From Mycobacterium colombiense CECT 3035 (lineage in GTDB: Bacteria > Actinomycetota > Actinomycetes > Mycobacteriales > Mycobacteriaceae), in assembly GCF_002105755.1 (NCBI RefSeq), contig NZ_CP020821.1:2232001-2296000 (forward strand): a DNA stretch of 64,000 nucleotides. Direction: 5' to 3'. Shown one piece after another: positions 25,642 to 34,156 of the stretch. Made by a program: the position numbers and the translations under genes. How positions within the stretch are numbered: position 1 is the first letter of the stretch; the number at the start of each line of letters is the position of its first letter. The notes beneath the pieces were generated by a model that did not search any database, had not been told where the DNA came from, and worked only from the letters and a program-made list of their open reading frames with translations.

Positions 25642-26649
25642 GTGGTTCGACTTCAGCTGGGATACGACTTGCGACGCGCGCCGCAGAGCACGGCTAGTCA
25701 CACCGATCTCTACGCGGCCATGCTGGATCAATGCGAATGGGCGGATCGACTCGGTTTTGAGTATGTCCAGATCGGCGAGCACCACGCGTCGTCCGACGGC
25801 TACGCGTCGAACCCCATCACCGTGTGTGCTGCCATCGCGGCCCGCACAACCCGGATCTTCCTGCGCCCGGTAGTTCTTGTCCCGCTGTACGACTTGATCC
25901 GGTTGGCCGAGGAATTGATGACGGTCGACCGCATCAGCGCGGGCAGGCTTCACCCCCTCCTCGCCGCAGGGTACCGGCCCGAGGAGTTCGAGATGTTCGA
26001 CAAGAATCTGAACGATAGGGGACGCGCCCTCACCGCTGGCGTCGAACTGCTGAAGCGGGCATGGAGCGGCCACGAGTTTTCCCACCAAGGTCGTCTCGTA
26101 CGCATCACCCCAACCCCGCACCAAAGGCCGCACCCGTTGACCTACCTCGGCGGCATGTCGTCGGGCGCAGCCAAGCGGGCCGCCCGGATCGGTGACCGGT
26201 TTCTTGCTGGAGAACCGGGCCACTGGGCTACTTATGTTGCCGAGTGCGAGCGGCTCGGCCGCGAGCCTGGTCTCCGCGACAGCGGCGGACCCGGCTTTTT
26301 GCACGTGACCGAAGATCCGGAGCGCGCATGGCACCAGCTAGCACCCTATTTGCTGCACAATGCGCGCGAATACGAAACCTGGATGAAGCCGACGATCGGC
26401 CGAGCCGCCACCATGTTTCCTCCCGTGCGCGACTCCGGCGACCTACGACGTCTGCCCTCCTACCAGGTGGTGACCCCAAGCGACTGCCTGGAATTGGCGC
26501 GCCGCTTCGAGGCATCGAATCGTGCGATGGTCTTCCTCCCCCTACTCGGCGGCATTCCGCCCGAGCTGGCTTGGGAGAGTTTGAAGCTCTTCGAACGCGA
26601 TGTGCTGCCCCACCTAAACGTCCACCGTTTAGGTGAACAACCCAGCTAG
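25642..26649 (+). CDS. LLM class flavin-dependent oxidoreductase
   Basis: 335 residues. GEHHASSDGYASNPITVCAAIAARTTRIFLRPVVLVPLYDLIRLAEE near residue 44 and GRLHPLLAAGYRPEEFEMF are luciferase-like barrel motifs; LTYLGGMSSGAAKRAARIGDRFLAG follows. It differs from the paralogous pair at 13613 and 24509. GTG 25642 has AGGAG at 25631-25635. A perfect hairpin (26611-26635) overlaps its last codons. Possible roles are F420-dependent dehydrogenation or FMNH2-dependent oxygenation of a cyclic ketone; the cofactor cannot be decided from sequence alone. Confidence 0.84.
   Translation: MVRLQLGYDLRRAPQSTASHTDLYAAMLDQCEWADRLGFEYVQIGEHHASSDGYASNPITVCAAIAARTTRIFLRPVVLVPLYDLIRLAEELMTVDRISAGRLHPLLAAGYRPEEFEMFDKNLNDRGRALTAGVELLKRAWSGHEFSHQGRLVRITPTPHQRPHPLTYLGGMSSGAAKRAARIGDRFLAGEPGHWATYVAECERLGREPGLRDSGGPGFLHVTEDPERAWHQLAPYLLHNAREYETWMKPTIGRAATMFPPVRDSGDLRRLPSYQVVTPSDCLELARRFEASNRAMVFLPLLGGIPPELAWESLKLFERDVLPHLNVHRLGEQPS
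26611..26635. terminator. Hairpin inside the 3' end of the LLM gene
   Basis: Perfect 10-bp stem CACCTAAACG / CGTTTAGGTG with a 5-base loop, ending 11 bases before the stop codon of the LLM gene. It probably terminates or trims this transcript before the independently controlled ligase-like gene at 26769. Confidence 0.6.
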
Positions 26650-26696
26650 AAGACGCGGAAGCCATCCGGCACCGAGCTTGTCCACCCGTTGCGCTG

Positions 26697-26713
26697 ACCT
26701 TACACTGTAATGT
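26697..26713. promoter_or_regulatory. TTACAnTGTAA-type operator, site 5
   Basis: ACCTTACACTGTAATGT is a perfect match to the consensus ACnTTACAnTGTAAnGT. It lies 55 bases before the ligase-like gene start at 26769 in a 119-base intergenic gap. Confidence 0.72.
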
Positions 26714-26768
26714 GATGGCCGCCTTCGGCGACTATCGTTACAGGACCGGTCAGTTGGGAGAAGCGCCA

Positions 26769-28316
26769 ATGCCTGATGTCACGCTTTCGGACATCTGTAG
26801 TGAGCACCGCCGCCGTTACCCCACCAGGTTGGCGGTGATCGACGGCGACAAGCGATTGACTTGGCCGGGCTTCGACGACCGCGTCAACCGCGCGGCCCGC
26901 ATGCTGACCAGCCACGGGGTGGTGCGTGGCGACCGTGTGTTGTGGCTGGCGCAGAGCTCGTCGCGGTTCCTGGAACTCATGATCGCGTGTGCGCGCATCG
27001 GGGCCATGATCTGCCCGGCGAATTGGCGCCAATCCGGCGAGGAGCTCGCGTTCGTCATCGACGACTTCGATCCGAAGGTCATCGTGTGGCAGGACGAAGA
27101 GATCGGTGAACGAGTCACCAAGGCGCGCTCGCTCACGTCGTCGTCGGCGGCCTGGATCAGACACGACTGCTCGGATCCGGGCAGTTTCGACGATCTCGTC
27201 GCCGCCGCGAGCCCCGATCCGGTGGCAGCAGAGGTTGACCCCCACGATGCCCTACTCGTCATCTACACCGCGGCCCATTCAGGCAGGCCCAATGGCTCGA
27301 TGCTCAGCCATCGCAACCTGGTCACGATGGCCCTTCAGACTGGCAGGATCACCGAAGCGGATGACGCATGCACGTTCATCAATTCCGGCCCGCTGTTTCA
27401 CATCGGAAATTTCCAATTCGACTCACTTCCGGTGTTCGTCATGGGCGGCACGAACGTCTATGTCCGACGGGTCGAGGAGGAGGAACTGCTGAAGGTCATC
27501 GCGGCCGAGCGCGCGACCTCTGCATTTCTCATGCCGCCCACGATCTTGCGCATTAAAGAACTGAATGCCACTGCGGGGCTGGATATCTCGTCACTGCGTC
27601 CAGGCCCCTTCGCCCCCGTCTGGGGTGACGCCCTTCCGCCTGACACCACGCGGTGGGGCACCACCAGCGGTGGGTTCGGCCAGACTGAGCTCACCGGACT
27701 GTCGGTGCTCAACGGCTATGGAGGCAGGGGCCTCGGCAACTCGGGCCGCCCCACTCCCCTATGCCAGGTCCGCATTGTCGATCCGAGCGGGATCGATGTG
27801 CCGGATGGAGAGACCGGAGAGATCACCGTCCGCGGGGACACCGTCCATGTCGGATACTGGAATCGGCCCGACATCAACGCACTTCGGATGCGCGATGGCT
27901 GGTGGCACACCACCGACGCGGGTCGTCGAGAGCCCGATGGGACCATCACATTCTTGGGAACGCTGACTCGCATGATCAAGTCCGCGGCCGAAAACATCTA
28001 TCCACCTGAGGTCGAGTCGTGCCTAACCGGCCATCCCGCGGTCAAACAGGCCGCCGTGATCGGCGTGCCCGATCCGCAGTACACCCAATCGGTAAAGGCG
28101 GTCGTCGTCCTGGCGGATGGTCAGAGCGTGACCGAACGCGAGCTCATTGACCATTGCCGCGAACGTATCGCCTCGTACAAGAAGCCAAAGTCGGTCGAGT
28201 TCGTCGACGCCTTGCCCACTATCGAAGGCCGGGTGGATTACGACGCGCTGGACGACAAGTTCGGCGGCGGCGGTTACCCGGGCGGTGCCAACATCGGCGG
28301 CGTCGGAACGGCCTAA
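26769..28316 (+). CDS. Acyl-CoA synthetase-like adenylate-forming protein with degenerate motifs
   Basis: 515 residues with the ANL fold (GFGQTELTGLSVLNGYGGRGLGNSGRP, GYWNRPD, DGWWHTTDAG, MIKSAAENIYPPEVE). ATG 26769 follows a purine-rich GGGAGAAG. The phosphate loop, normally SGTTGxPKG, reads AAHSGRPNG (residues about 168-176), and the C-terminal catalytic lysine (usually ...SGKV) is Arg488 in TIEGRVDY. Binding-fold residues look intact, so it is not decaying, but CoA-ligase activity may be altered or lost; similar divergent loops occur in some actinobacterial FadD relatives. The tail is Gly-rich. A site-5 operator precedes it and a strong terminator follows. Confidence 0.78.
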   Translation: MPDVTLSDICSEHRRRYPTRLAVIDGDKRLTWPGFDDRVNRAARMLTSHGVVRGDRVLWLAQSSSRFLELMIACARIGAMICPANWRQSGEELAFVIDDFDPKVIVWQDEEIGERVTKARSLTSSSAAWIRHDCSDPGSFDDLVAAASPDPVAAEVDPHDALLVIYTAAHSGRPNGSMLSHRNLVTMALQTGRITEADDACTFINSGPLFHIGNFQFDSLPVFVMGGTNVYVRRVEEEELLKVIAAERATSAFLMPPTILRIKELNATAGLDISSLRPGPFAPVWGDALPPDTTRWGTTSGGFGQTELTGLSVLNGYGGRGLGNSGRPTPLCQVRIVDPSGIDVPDGETGEITVRGDTVHVGYWNRPDINALRMRDGWWHTTDAGRREPDGTITFLGTLTRMIKSAAENIYPPEVESCLTGHPAVKQAAVIGVPDPQYTQSVKAVVVLADGQSVTERELIDHCRERIASYKKPKSVEFVDALPTIEGRVDYDALDDKFGGGGYPGGANIGGVGTA

Positions 28317-28343
28317 CGCCAACCGAACCCGCGGCAAGACAAC

Positions 28344-28382
28344 CGGTTTGGGCCGCCGCTACGACGCCGGCGGCCCAAACCG
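28344..28382. terminator. Bidirectional terminator
   Basis: A perfect 15-bp stem, CGGTTTGGGCCGCCG (28344-28358) and its complement at 28368-28382, with a 9-base loop, fills the gap between the convergent ligase-like gene (stop 28316) and the P450 gene (stop 28387). Confidence 0.85.
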
Positions 28383-28386
28383 AGCC

Positions 28387-29583
28387 TTAGCCGGAGACCG
28401 GGAAGCTGATCTGGATGTTCTCGATCGTCCGGACCGCGCGATTGTCGAAAACCAACCCGTCGACATCGATCGAGTACTCCGGGATCCGCTGTAGCAGTTC
28501 TTCGACGGCCAGTCGTAGTTCAAGCCGGGCCAAATGCGACCCCAGGCAGCGATGGGTGCCGCTGGCGAACACCATGTGGTCCTTGCGGCCACGGTCCAGC
28601 TTGACGGCAAGCGAGTTGTCGAAGTGAGTGGGATCGACGTTTGCGGTCGCCCAGAAGGCGCTGATTTCGTCGCCGGCCCGAACCACGAGTCCGTCACCGA
28701 GATCTATATCTTCTTGCGGGTAACGGATTCCCGACGGCACCGGTGACTCGTACCGCAACAGCTCCTCGACCGCCGCGGGGATCAGCGACGGATCCTCAAC
28801 CAGGCGCTTTCGTTCCTCGGGATGCCGTCCCAACCAGGTGAAGATGCACGCCATCGAACATGTGACCGTGTCCAGACCGGCGAACATCAGCAAAAACAGG
28901 ATGTTGATCAGGTCAGCGTCGCTGATGGGTTCACCGTCGACTTCGGCGGTGATCAGCTTGGCGATCACGTCGTCTTGCTCGTGGGCGGTTTTACGCTTGT
29001 CGGAAAGAAATCCGACGAAGTACTCGACGAGCTTGCCGCCCGCCACCGCCATGTTGGCCTCGATCTCCTCGACGGTGTCCCCCTCGGGATGCAGCACACC
29101 CTTCTTGAATTCCAAGAAGAAGTCGAGATCACTGACTGGTGCGCCGACCAGCCGCAGAAAGGTCAGGCACGGCAGGGGAACACAGAAATCCTCGGACAGT
29201 TCGGCTTTGCCATTGGACACAAAGCGATCGATGAGCTCGCGTGCGAGCTCGCGCACCTGAGCCTCGAGAAGCGCGACCCGCTTCGGCGCGAACATCGGGT
29301 CCAGCAGGCGCCGCCACTTCCGATGGTCCTCACCGTCGATCTCCAGCGGGATGAGCTTGGCGCCATGCCCGAAGGTACCCCCACGTCCACCGTTGCCGAG
29401 CACCGCAGGGTGACGGTTGATGGTCAGGATGTCGTCGTGCCGGTACAGGTGCAGAGCGCCGTCGATATATTCCGCACGTATGTTCTTGGCCTTGTCGTGG
29501 TACACACCTTGCGGCTCGGCCACGGACTTCAGCTGCACACCCAAGCCCTGAACTCGGGGGTCGAATCGGGTCGCTTGCGTCAT
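28387..29583 (-). CDS. Cytochrome P450
   Basis: 398 residues, a soluble bacterial P450. The I-helix is AGLDTVT near residue 242, the ExxR is EELLR near residue 281, and the haem loop FASGTHRCLGSHLAR near residue 345 carries the thiolate Cys. A hydroxylase role on a lipophilic substrate is expected, supplied with electrons by a 3Fe-4S ferredoxin such as that at 21339. ATG 29583 is preceded by GTGAGGA, and a perfect operator copy lies 26 bases upstream (29609). Its alcohol product would suit the mycofactocin-type SDR encoded just upstream on the same strand. Confidence 0.93.
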   Translation of the reverse strand: MTQATRFDPRVQGLGVQLKSVAEPQGVYHDKAKNIRAEYIDGALHLYRHDDILTINRHPAVLGNGGRGGTFGHGAKLIPLEIDGEDHRKWRRLLDPMFAPKRVALLEAQVRELARELIDRFVSNGKAELSEDFCVPLPCLTFLRLVGAPVSDLDFFLEFKKGVLHPEGDTVEEIEANMAVAGGKLVEYFVGFLSDKRKTAHEQDDVIAKLITAEVDGEPISDADLINILFLLMFAGLDTVTCSMACIFTWLGRHPEERKRLVEDPSLIPAAVEELLRYESPVPSGIRYPQEDIDLGDGLVVRAGDEISAFWATANVDPTHFDNSLAVKLDRGRKDHMVFASGTHRCLGSHLARLELRLAVEELLQRIPEYSIDVDGLVFDNRAVRTIENIQISFPVSG

Positions 29584-29608
29584 TTGTCCTCACTGTTGTC
29601 CGGATCCG

Positions 29609-29625
29609 ACATTACACTGTAAGGT
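29609..29625. promoter_or_regulatory. TTACAnTGTAA-type operator, site 6 (P450 promoter)
   Basis: ACATTACACTGTAAGGT is a perfect consensus match, 26 bases upstream of the P450 ATG and in the 119-base gap after the SDR gene at 29703. Confidence 0.72.
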
Positions 29626-29702
29626 GATGTTTACCACATCGCCTCGTTCGGATCAATCGATTGAGCAAATCGGCAGAAAGAAAACCTAGGGGTACGCGCG
29701 GT

Positions 29703-30515
29703 TCAAACCTTGGTAGCTCCCATATCCAGGGTGAGCTGGGTTCCCGTCACCGTGCGGGACAGGTCTGAAGCGAGCCAAACGACGGCGTCGGAGATGTCGT
29801 CGGGATCGGCCAGCATGATGGGCAAGACGCTACCGAAGGAGACGGCATAGTTGGGGTGCTCGCCGAGCATTGTGGCTACGGTTGGGTCCTCCCCCATCGG
29901 TGTTGCCACACCCCAGGGATGGATCGAGTTAACCCGGATGCCGTACTCGCCCAGCTCGATGGCCGCAGTCTTGGTGAGACCCACCACGCCGTGTTTCGCC
30001 GCGCTGTAGTGGGCCTGGCCGGGCAGGGATTTGATTCCGCCGACAGAGCTCACCGTGATGATCGATCCTCCGTTTGCCGCCGAAAGCATATGTGGCACCG
30101 CGGCTTTCATGGTCCGCCACACTCCGGTGAGATTCACGTCGACCATCGTCGACCATTGCTCTTCGGGCATTTCCCAAAATCGGCCCCAGTTGCAGATGCC
30201 GGCATTGGCGACAACTACGTCCAGGCGGCCGCCCAGCAACTCGACGCCTTCGGTAACGATGTCTTGGAGCGCAGTCAAGTCCCGCACATCAGCGGTGCGA
30301 GCGACGAAGCGGCGACCGGTCGCCTCCAAGAGAGTGGCGGTCTCCTTCAAATCGGCATCCGTTGCGGCGGGATAGGTGTTGTGGGTGGACACCGCGTCCG
30401 CGACGTCGACGGCGATAACCGACGCCCCTTCTCGCGCCAAACGGACGGCGTGGCTGCGGCCCTGTCCGCGTGCGGCACCGGTGATGAATGCGACCTTGCC
30501 ATCGAGCAGACCCAT
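29703..30515 (-). CDS. Mycofactocin-type SDR oxidoreductase
   Basis: 270 residues. FITGAARGQGRSHAVRLAREGASVIAVDVADAVSTHNTYPAATDADLKETATLL shows the GQGRSHA motif and the subfamily insertion. Ser is in VSSVGG and Tyr-Lys in YSAAK; HPWGVATPM near residue 195 is typical of the group. ATG 30515 follows a strong TAAGGAGGA. It is 12 bases downstream of the OB-fold gene, so it belongs to the hotdog-Ltp2-OB operon starting at 32619. Likely an alcohol dehydrogenase coupled to the mycofactocin redox carrier. Confidence 0.9.
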   Translation of the reverse strand: MGLLDGKVAFITGAARGQGRSHAVRLAREGASVIAVDVADAVSTHNTYPAATDADLKETATLLEATGRRFVARTADVRDLTALQDIVTEGVELLGGRLDVVVANAGICNWGRFWEMPEEQWSTMVDVNLTGVWRTMKAAVPHMLSAANGGSIITVSSVGGIKSLPGQAHYSAAKHGVVGLTKTAAIELGEYGIRVNSIHPWGVATPMGEDPTVATMLGEHPNYAVSFGSVLPIMLADPDDISDAVVWLASDLSRTVTGTQLTLDMGATKV

Positions 30516-30527
30516 ACGAATTCCTCC

Positions 30528-30923
30528 TTACTGCGCTACCGGGCGAAAGACCGGCAACGCGCCACCGTCGACCTCGAGAAACGCAACCTGCACGGGCATC
30601 CCGACGCGGACCTCGTCAGGACTGCAGTCGACGATGTTGGTCAGCATGGCGCACCCCTCCTCGAGGTCGACCACCGCCAGGATGTATGGGGCGTCGAAGT
30701 CCGCTGAAGGCGGCCGGTGCACCACCGAAAACGTGTATACCGTTGCCCGCCCGCTGCATTCGGCATAGCTCCAGTCGGTGCTGGCCGTGCCTGGAACGCA
30801 TCGCTCCGGGGGGAAGAAGTACCGTCCGGTCCCATTGCACCGCGGGGCGACCAGCTGTTGCTGCGACGCGGCCTTCCAGAATTCGGCGGTCAGCTCCGAC
30901 GGTTCGGTCATGAGTCGACGCAT
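30528..30923 (-). CDS. OB-fold (DUF35) protein, aldolase partner type
   Basis: 131 residues from ATG 30923, two bases after the thiolase-like stop with GGGAAGGG upstream; an internal ATG at 30911 has no ribosome site. The N-terminal FWKAASQQQLVAPRCNGTGRYFFPPERCVPG is a degraded zinc-ribbon region (only two Cys remain), then VYTFSVVHRPPSADFDAPYILAVVDLEEG and an OB fold. Such DUF35 proteins bind Ltp2-like aldolases, as in steroid side-chain degradation where the pair splits a beta-hydroxyacyl-CoA. Its place directly after an Ltp2-like gene supports that role. Confidence 0.82.
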   Translation of the reverse strand: MRRLMTEPSELTAEFWKAASQQQLVAPRCNGTGRYFFPPERCVPGTASTDWSYAECSGRATVYTFSVVHRPPSADFDAPYILAVVDLEEGCAMLTNIVDCSPDEVRVGMPVQVAFLEVDGGALPVFRPVAQ

Positions 30924-30925
30924 GC

Positions 30926-32077
30926 CTAATCCCTTCCCAGAACGGCAATTTCGTAGTGTCCGGCCGCCGACCCCGCGTTGGCCGCAACCGCCAGGCGGGC
31001 ATCGGTCACCTGGTTGACAGCGGTTCCGCGCAGCTGCCGGACTCCCTCGACGGCCTTCAGGGTCATCTGCTGCGTACCGTTCCAGGTATACGACAGACAT
31101 CCCCCATCGGGGTTGATTGGGTGGTTACCGTCGAGCGCGATGTTGCCCGCTTCAACGAACGGCCCGCCGTCCCCCTCCCCGCACAGCCCCAGGATCTCGA
31201 CTTGGCGGATGATCTCAAAAGCGTTCGGGTCGTACAGGTTGAACACGTCGATATCGCCAGGCCCCACACCGGCCATCGCGAAGGCGCGGCGCGCCGCCTC
31301 GGCGCCGAGCCGGCCGACCTCACGGTATTGGGGTGGCGACACGTAGGGCGCTCCGGAAAAGTCCATTCCGCCGCCGAGGACCCGCACCGGTGGATGGGGC
31401 AAGTCGCGCGCGCGTTCCAGGCTGGTCAGCACCACTGCCGCACCACCCTCGCCGGCCAGGCAAACCTCGAGGCGGTGCAGCGGGGATGCCAGCATTGGAG
31501 AGGCCAGCACATCCTCGACGGTGTAGGGCCCTTTGCCATACATGATGGCCTCGGGGTTCACGTGACCGTTATTGCGGATCGTCGCGGCGGCAAGCGCCAA
31601 TTGCTCTGGCGTGGTGCCGAATTGATGCATATGCGTAGTCGCCACCAGGGCGAACAACGGCAACACGTAAGCGCCCCAGACATCGGTGAACTCCAGCGGC
31701 TGGGTGCCCGGACCCACCGACGCCCCGCGGAACATGCCGGCCATTCCCCCGCCAACCACGGCGACGTCACACAATCCGGCATCGATCGCGGCGGCGGCCT
31801 TGAGGATCCCACGGCTGCCGGAGGTGTCCAGCATCCCGTCGCTGGTCCATCGCAGCGGATGCCCAAACACGCGGGCCCACGACGACGGCTCTCCCGGGTG
31901 TCCGCCCGGGCCGGGCCAGTCGGCCGCAACCCCGTCGACGTCCGCGGGAGTCAAACCGGCATCGGCGATCGCGCCGAGGATCGCTTCCTGCGCCAGATCG
32001 AGCGCCGTGCGGTCGGGCAATTGCCGCGCTTGCTCCGTCGCATACGCACCGACGATCGCCACGTCGCTCAGCGTCAC
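30926..32077 (-). CDS. Ltp2-like thiolase-fold aldolase
   Basis: 383 residues from GTG 32077 (GGAGG seven bases upstream, GTGA overlap with the hotdog stop); the longer ATG 32101 start is less likely. The thiolase Cys is missing: the loop reads LDTSGSRG. Instead VFNLYDPNAFEIIRQVEILG and SYTWNGTQQ supply tyrosines at the positions used by Ltp2, which performs a retro-aldol cleavage with a DUF35 partner. The gene for that partner follows immediately. I infer a two-component C-C lyase acting on a hydroxyacyl-CoA. A non-catalytic scaffold remains possible. Confidence 0.8.
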   Translation of the reverse strand: MTLSDVAIVGAYATEQARQLPDRTALDLAQEAILGAIADAGLTPADVDGVAADWPGPGGHPGEPSSWARVFGHPLRWTSDGMLDTSGSRGILKAAAAIDAGLCDVAVVGGGMAGMFRGASVGPGTQPLEFTDVWGAYVLPLFALVATTHMHQFGTTPEQLALAAATIRNNGHVNPEAIMYGKGPYTVEDVLASPMLASPLHRLEVCLAGEGGAAVVLTSLERARDLPHPPVRVLGGGMDFSGAPYVSPPQYREVGRLGAEAARRAFAMAGVGPGDIDVFNLYDPNAFEIIRQVEILGLCGEGDGGPFVEAGNIALDGNHPINPDGGCLSYTWNGTQQMTLKAVEGVRQLRGTAVNQVTDARLAVAANAGSAAGHYEIAVLGRD

Positions 32078-32619
32078 GACTCCTCCTGCTGGGCCAGCCA
32101 TTCCTCATGACGGACAAAGTGATCCGCTGGACGCTTGATGAGAATTCCCTTCGCCGACGCGAGCAGCGCACCGTTCTGGGCGAGTTCGACCCGCGCGGAG
32201 ACAAACACCTTGCGGCCGTCCCTCTTGTCGATCGTCGCCGTGCCGATCAACGGCGTCTCGATCGGTGTCGGCTTGTGGAACACCACTTCCAGGGTGCCGG
32301 TGACCGCGAATTCCTCCCGGAGCAGCAGTGTGTGCCCGACGAGTTCGTCGAGCATGCCCGCGGTCCATCCACCGTGGGCAACGTTCGGGCCGCCTTCACC
32401 GTCAGACGGGCAGACGATTTCGCTGACGACTACACCATCGTCGCCTAGCGTTTCGGCCCGCAGGCCCATACGACAGCGGCCTGCGCTTCTGCAGCCATGG
32501 CATAGCAGCACTCCGGTCTCCGAGCTGGGCGTGTACAACGGTGACCGGGGGTCAGAGCGATGAATCCGGGCAGGTGCGGACTGGTCCGCGTCACCAGGTT
32601 GTTGTGCTGTGTTGGTCAT
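32074..32619 (-). CDS. PaaI-like hotdog thioesterase with N-terminal Cys motif
   Basis: 181 residues from ATG 32619. VAHGGWTAGMLDELVGH near residue 98 is a canonical PaaI active-site segment (HGG and the acidic helix). It is preceded by CHGCRSAGRCRMGL (about residues 40-53), spaced identically to the motif in the hotdog protein at 23358. The ATG lies one base from a perfect operator copy (32621-32637), leaving no room for a ribosome site, so the transcript may be leaderless. It leads the operon with the Ltp2-like aldolase, OB-fold protein and mycofactocin-type SDR, and is divergent from the aldehyde dehydrogenase. Confidence 0.78.
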   Translation of the reverse strand: MTNTAQQPGDADQSAPARIHRSDPRSPLYTPSSETGVLLCHGCRSAGRCRMGLRAETLGDDGVVVSEIVCPSDGEGGPNVAHGGWTAGMLDELVGHTLLLREEFAVTGTLEVVFHKPTPIETPLIGTATIDKRDGRKVFVSARVELAQNGALLASAKGILIKRPADHFVRHEEWLAQQEES

Positions 32620-32620
32620 C

Positions 32621-32637
32621 ACGTTACAGTGTAAGGT
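32621..32637. promoter_or_regulatory. TTACAnTGTAA-type operator, site 7 (divergent promoter)
   Basis: ACGTTACAGTGTAAGGT is a perfect consensus match between the hotdog operon (start 32619) and the aldehyde dehydrogenase gene (start 32684). One operator could switch both directions. Confidence 0.72.
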
Positions 32638-32683
32638 CAGATGGCCAGGATGCCAACTAGCCCAGTTAGACGGAAGGCAAGAC

Positions 32684-34156
32684 ATGACCGAGACCGCATA
32701 CGAAGGTCGGCTCTTTATCGATGGCGAATTCCGAGAGGCCAAGTCCGGCAAGCGGTATGACGTCATCAATCCGGCCGACGAGACCACCGTCGCCACGGCA
32801 GCCGACGCGGCGCCCGACGATGTCTACGACGCCATAACCGCCGCGCGCCGCGCCGCCGACGAAACGTCATGGGGAACCGACCACAAGTTCCGTCGGCACT
32901 GCCTCGAGCAGTTGCAGACCGCACTGCGCAACGAGGTCACCGAATTCCGCACGCTGGTAACCGCCGAGTCCGGTGTAGCCGGCTCGGTGATCGCCAGCCA
33001 CGTCGACGCGATGATCGACGGGATGGACTTCTGGAACGACCTGACCACCTCGTTCCCGTGGGAGGAAGAACTCGCCGCCCATCAATTCATGGGGCTGAAC
33101 AGCAACCGGCGGATCCGCTACCAGCCCTACGGCGTGGTCGGCGCGATCACTCCGTGGAACGCGCCCTTCATGACGGCGATATGGAAAGTCACCCACTCGA
33201 TGGCCACCGGAAACACGGTGGTTCTCAAGAGCGCTCCAGACACCCCGCTGACGGCGGCGAAGATGGCGCAGGTCATCGCCGCATCCACCGACATTCCAGC
33301 CGGCGTGGTGAACATGATCAGCTCCGAGGACAAGGCAATCGCGGGAGACGCGCTGACCGGTGATCCGCGCGTGGACATGTACCACTTCACCGGTTCGCCC
33401 GGCGTGGGTCAGCGCATCATGGAACGCGCGGCCAACGGCATCCGCCACGTCGTGCTGGAACTCGGCGGAAAGTCGGCCAACGTGTTGCTGCCCGACGCCG
33501 ACCTCGACTTGGCCTGCGCCCTCGGCGTCGGCTGGTGTATGTCCAGCAGCGGGCAGGGTTGCGCCCTTGCGACGAGGATGATCGTGCATGCCGACATCTA
33601 CGACGAGGTGCTGGACCGCGTCGTCGAAATCGTACGGAATCTGCCATGGGGTGATCCCAACGAACTGACCACGGTGGTGGGTCCGATCATCCGTCTGGAG
33701 CAATTGGAACGCATGGAGGGCATGGTGAATCGAGCGCGGGAGGCCGGCGCTCGGGTGCTCTGCGGCGGTAAACGTGGCGACCGCGGCGGCAAGGGTTTCT
33801 GGTATGAGCCGACCGTGGTTGCCGACGTCGACGAGAACTCCGAGATTTCTCAAAAAGAGGTATTCGGGCCGGTGCTGTCGGTGATCCGCTACGAAGGCAA
33901 CGACGACGAAGCGGTGCGCGTCGCCAACAACACCCGATACGGGTTGTCCGCCTACGTGCAGTCCCGCGACGAGGAACGGGCCTGGCGGGTGGCCAATCGG
34001 CTGCGGGCCGGTACGGTGAACATCAACAACTCGTTCTATCTGGGTTCCGATGCTCCGTTCAGCGGATGGGGCATCAGCGGCGTCGGCGTCGAGCACGGCG
34101 TCGCCGGGTTCCGCGACTACCTGCGCATCAAGACCGTCGCCAGCCCAGCTAAATGA
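32684..34156 (+). CDS. Aldehyde dehydrogenase (NAD(P)-dependent)
   Basis: 490 residues from ATG 32684, preceded by CGGAAGGCAAG. The nucleotide fold holds [20 protein letters not shown], the general-base Glu is in [10 protein letters not shown] near residue 262, and the catalytic Cys is in [11 protein letters not shown] near residue 296. The C-terminal [34 protein letters not shown] is standard. It oxidises an aldehyde to an acid, which would link the alcohol-oxidising SDR and GMC enzymes to CoA ligation. Its stop overlaps the GMC oxidoreductase start by 4 bases. Confidence 0.92.
   Translation: MTETAYEGRLFIDGEFREAKSGKRYDVINPADETTVATAADAAPDDVYDAITAARRAADETSWGTDHKFRRHCLEQLQTALRNEVTEFRTLVTAESGVAGSVIASHVDAMIDGMDFWNDLTTSFPWEEELAAHQFMGLNSNRRIRYQPYGVVGAITPWNAPFMTAIWKVTHSMATGNTVVLKSAPDTPLTAAKMAQVIAASTDIPAGVVNMISSEDKAIAGDALTGDPRVDMYHFTGSPGVGQRIMERAANGIRHVVLELGGKSANVLLPDADLDLACALGVGWCMSSSGQGCALATRMIVHADIYDEVLDRVVEIVRNLPWGDPNELTTVVGPIIRLEQLERMEGMVNRAREAGARVLCGGKRGDRGGKGFWYEPTVVADVDENSEISQKEVFGPVLSVIRYEGNDDEAVRVANNTRYGLSAYVQSRDEERAWRVANRLRAGTVNINNSFYLGSDAPFSGWGISGVGVEHGVAGFRDYLRIKTVASPAK

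Noticed and set aside
28822..29622. Plus-strand open frame opposite the P450
   Set aside because: The P450 on the minus strand has haem, I-helix and ExxR motifs; the opposite frame has none.
30956..32110. Long plus-strand open frame of 384 codons
   Set aside because: Antisense to the Ltp2-like gene; composition is low in hydrophobic core patterns and no family is recognisable.
32867..34096. Long minus-strand open frame of 409 codons
   Set aside because: Antisense shadow of the aldehyde dehydrogenase, which has all catalytic motifs.
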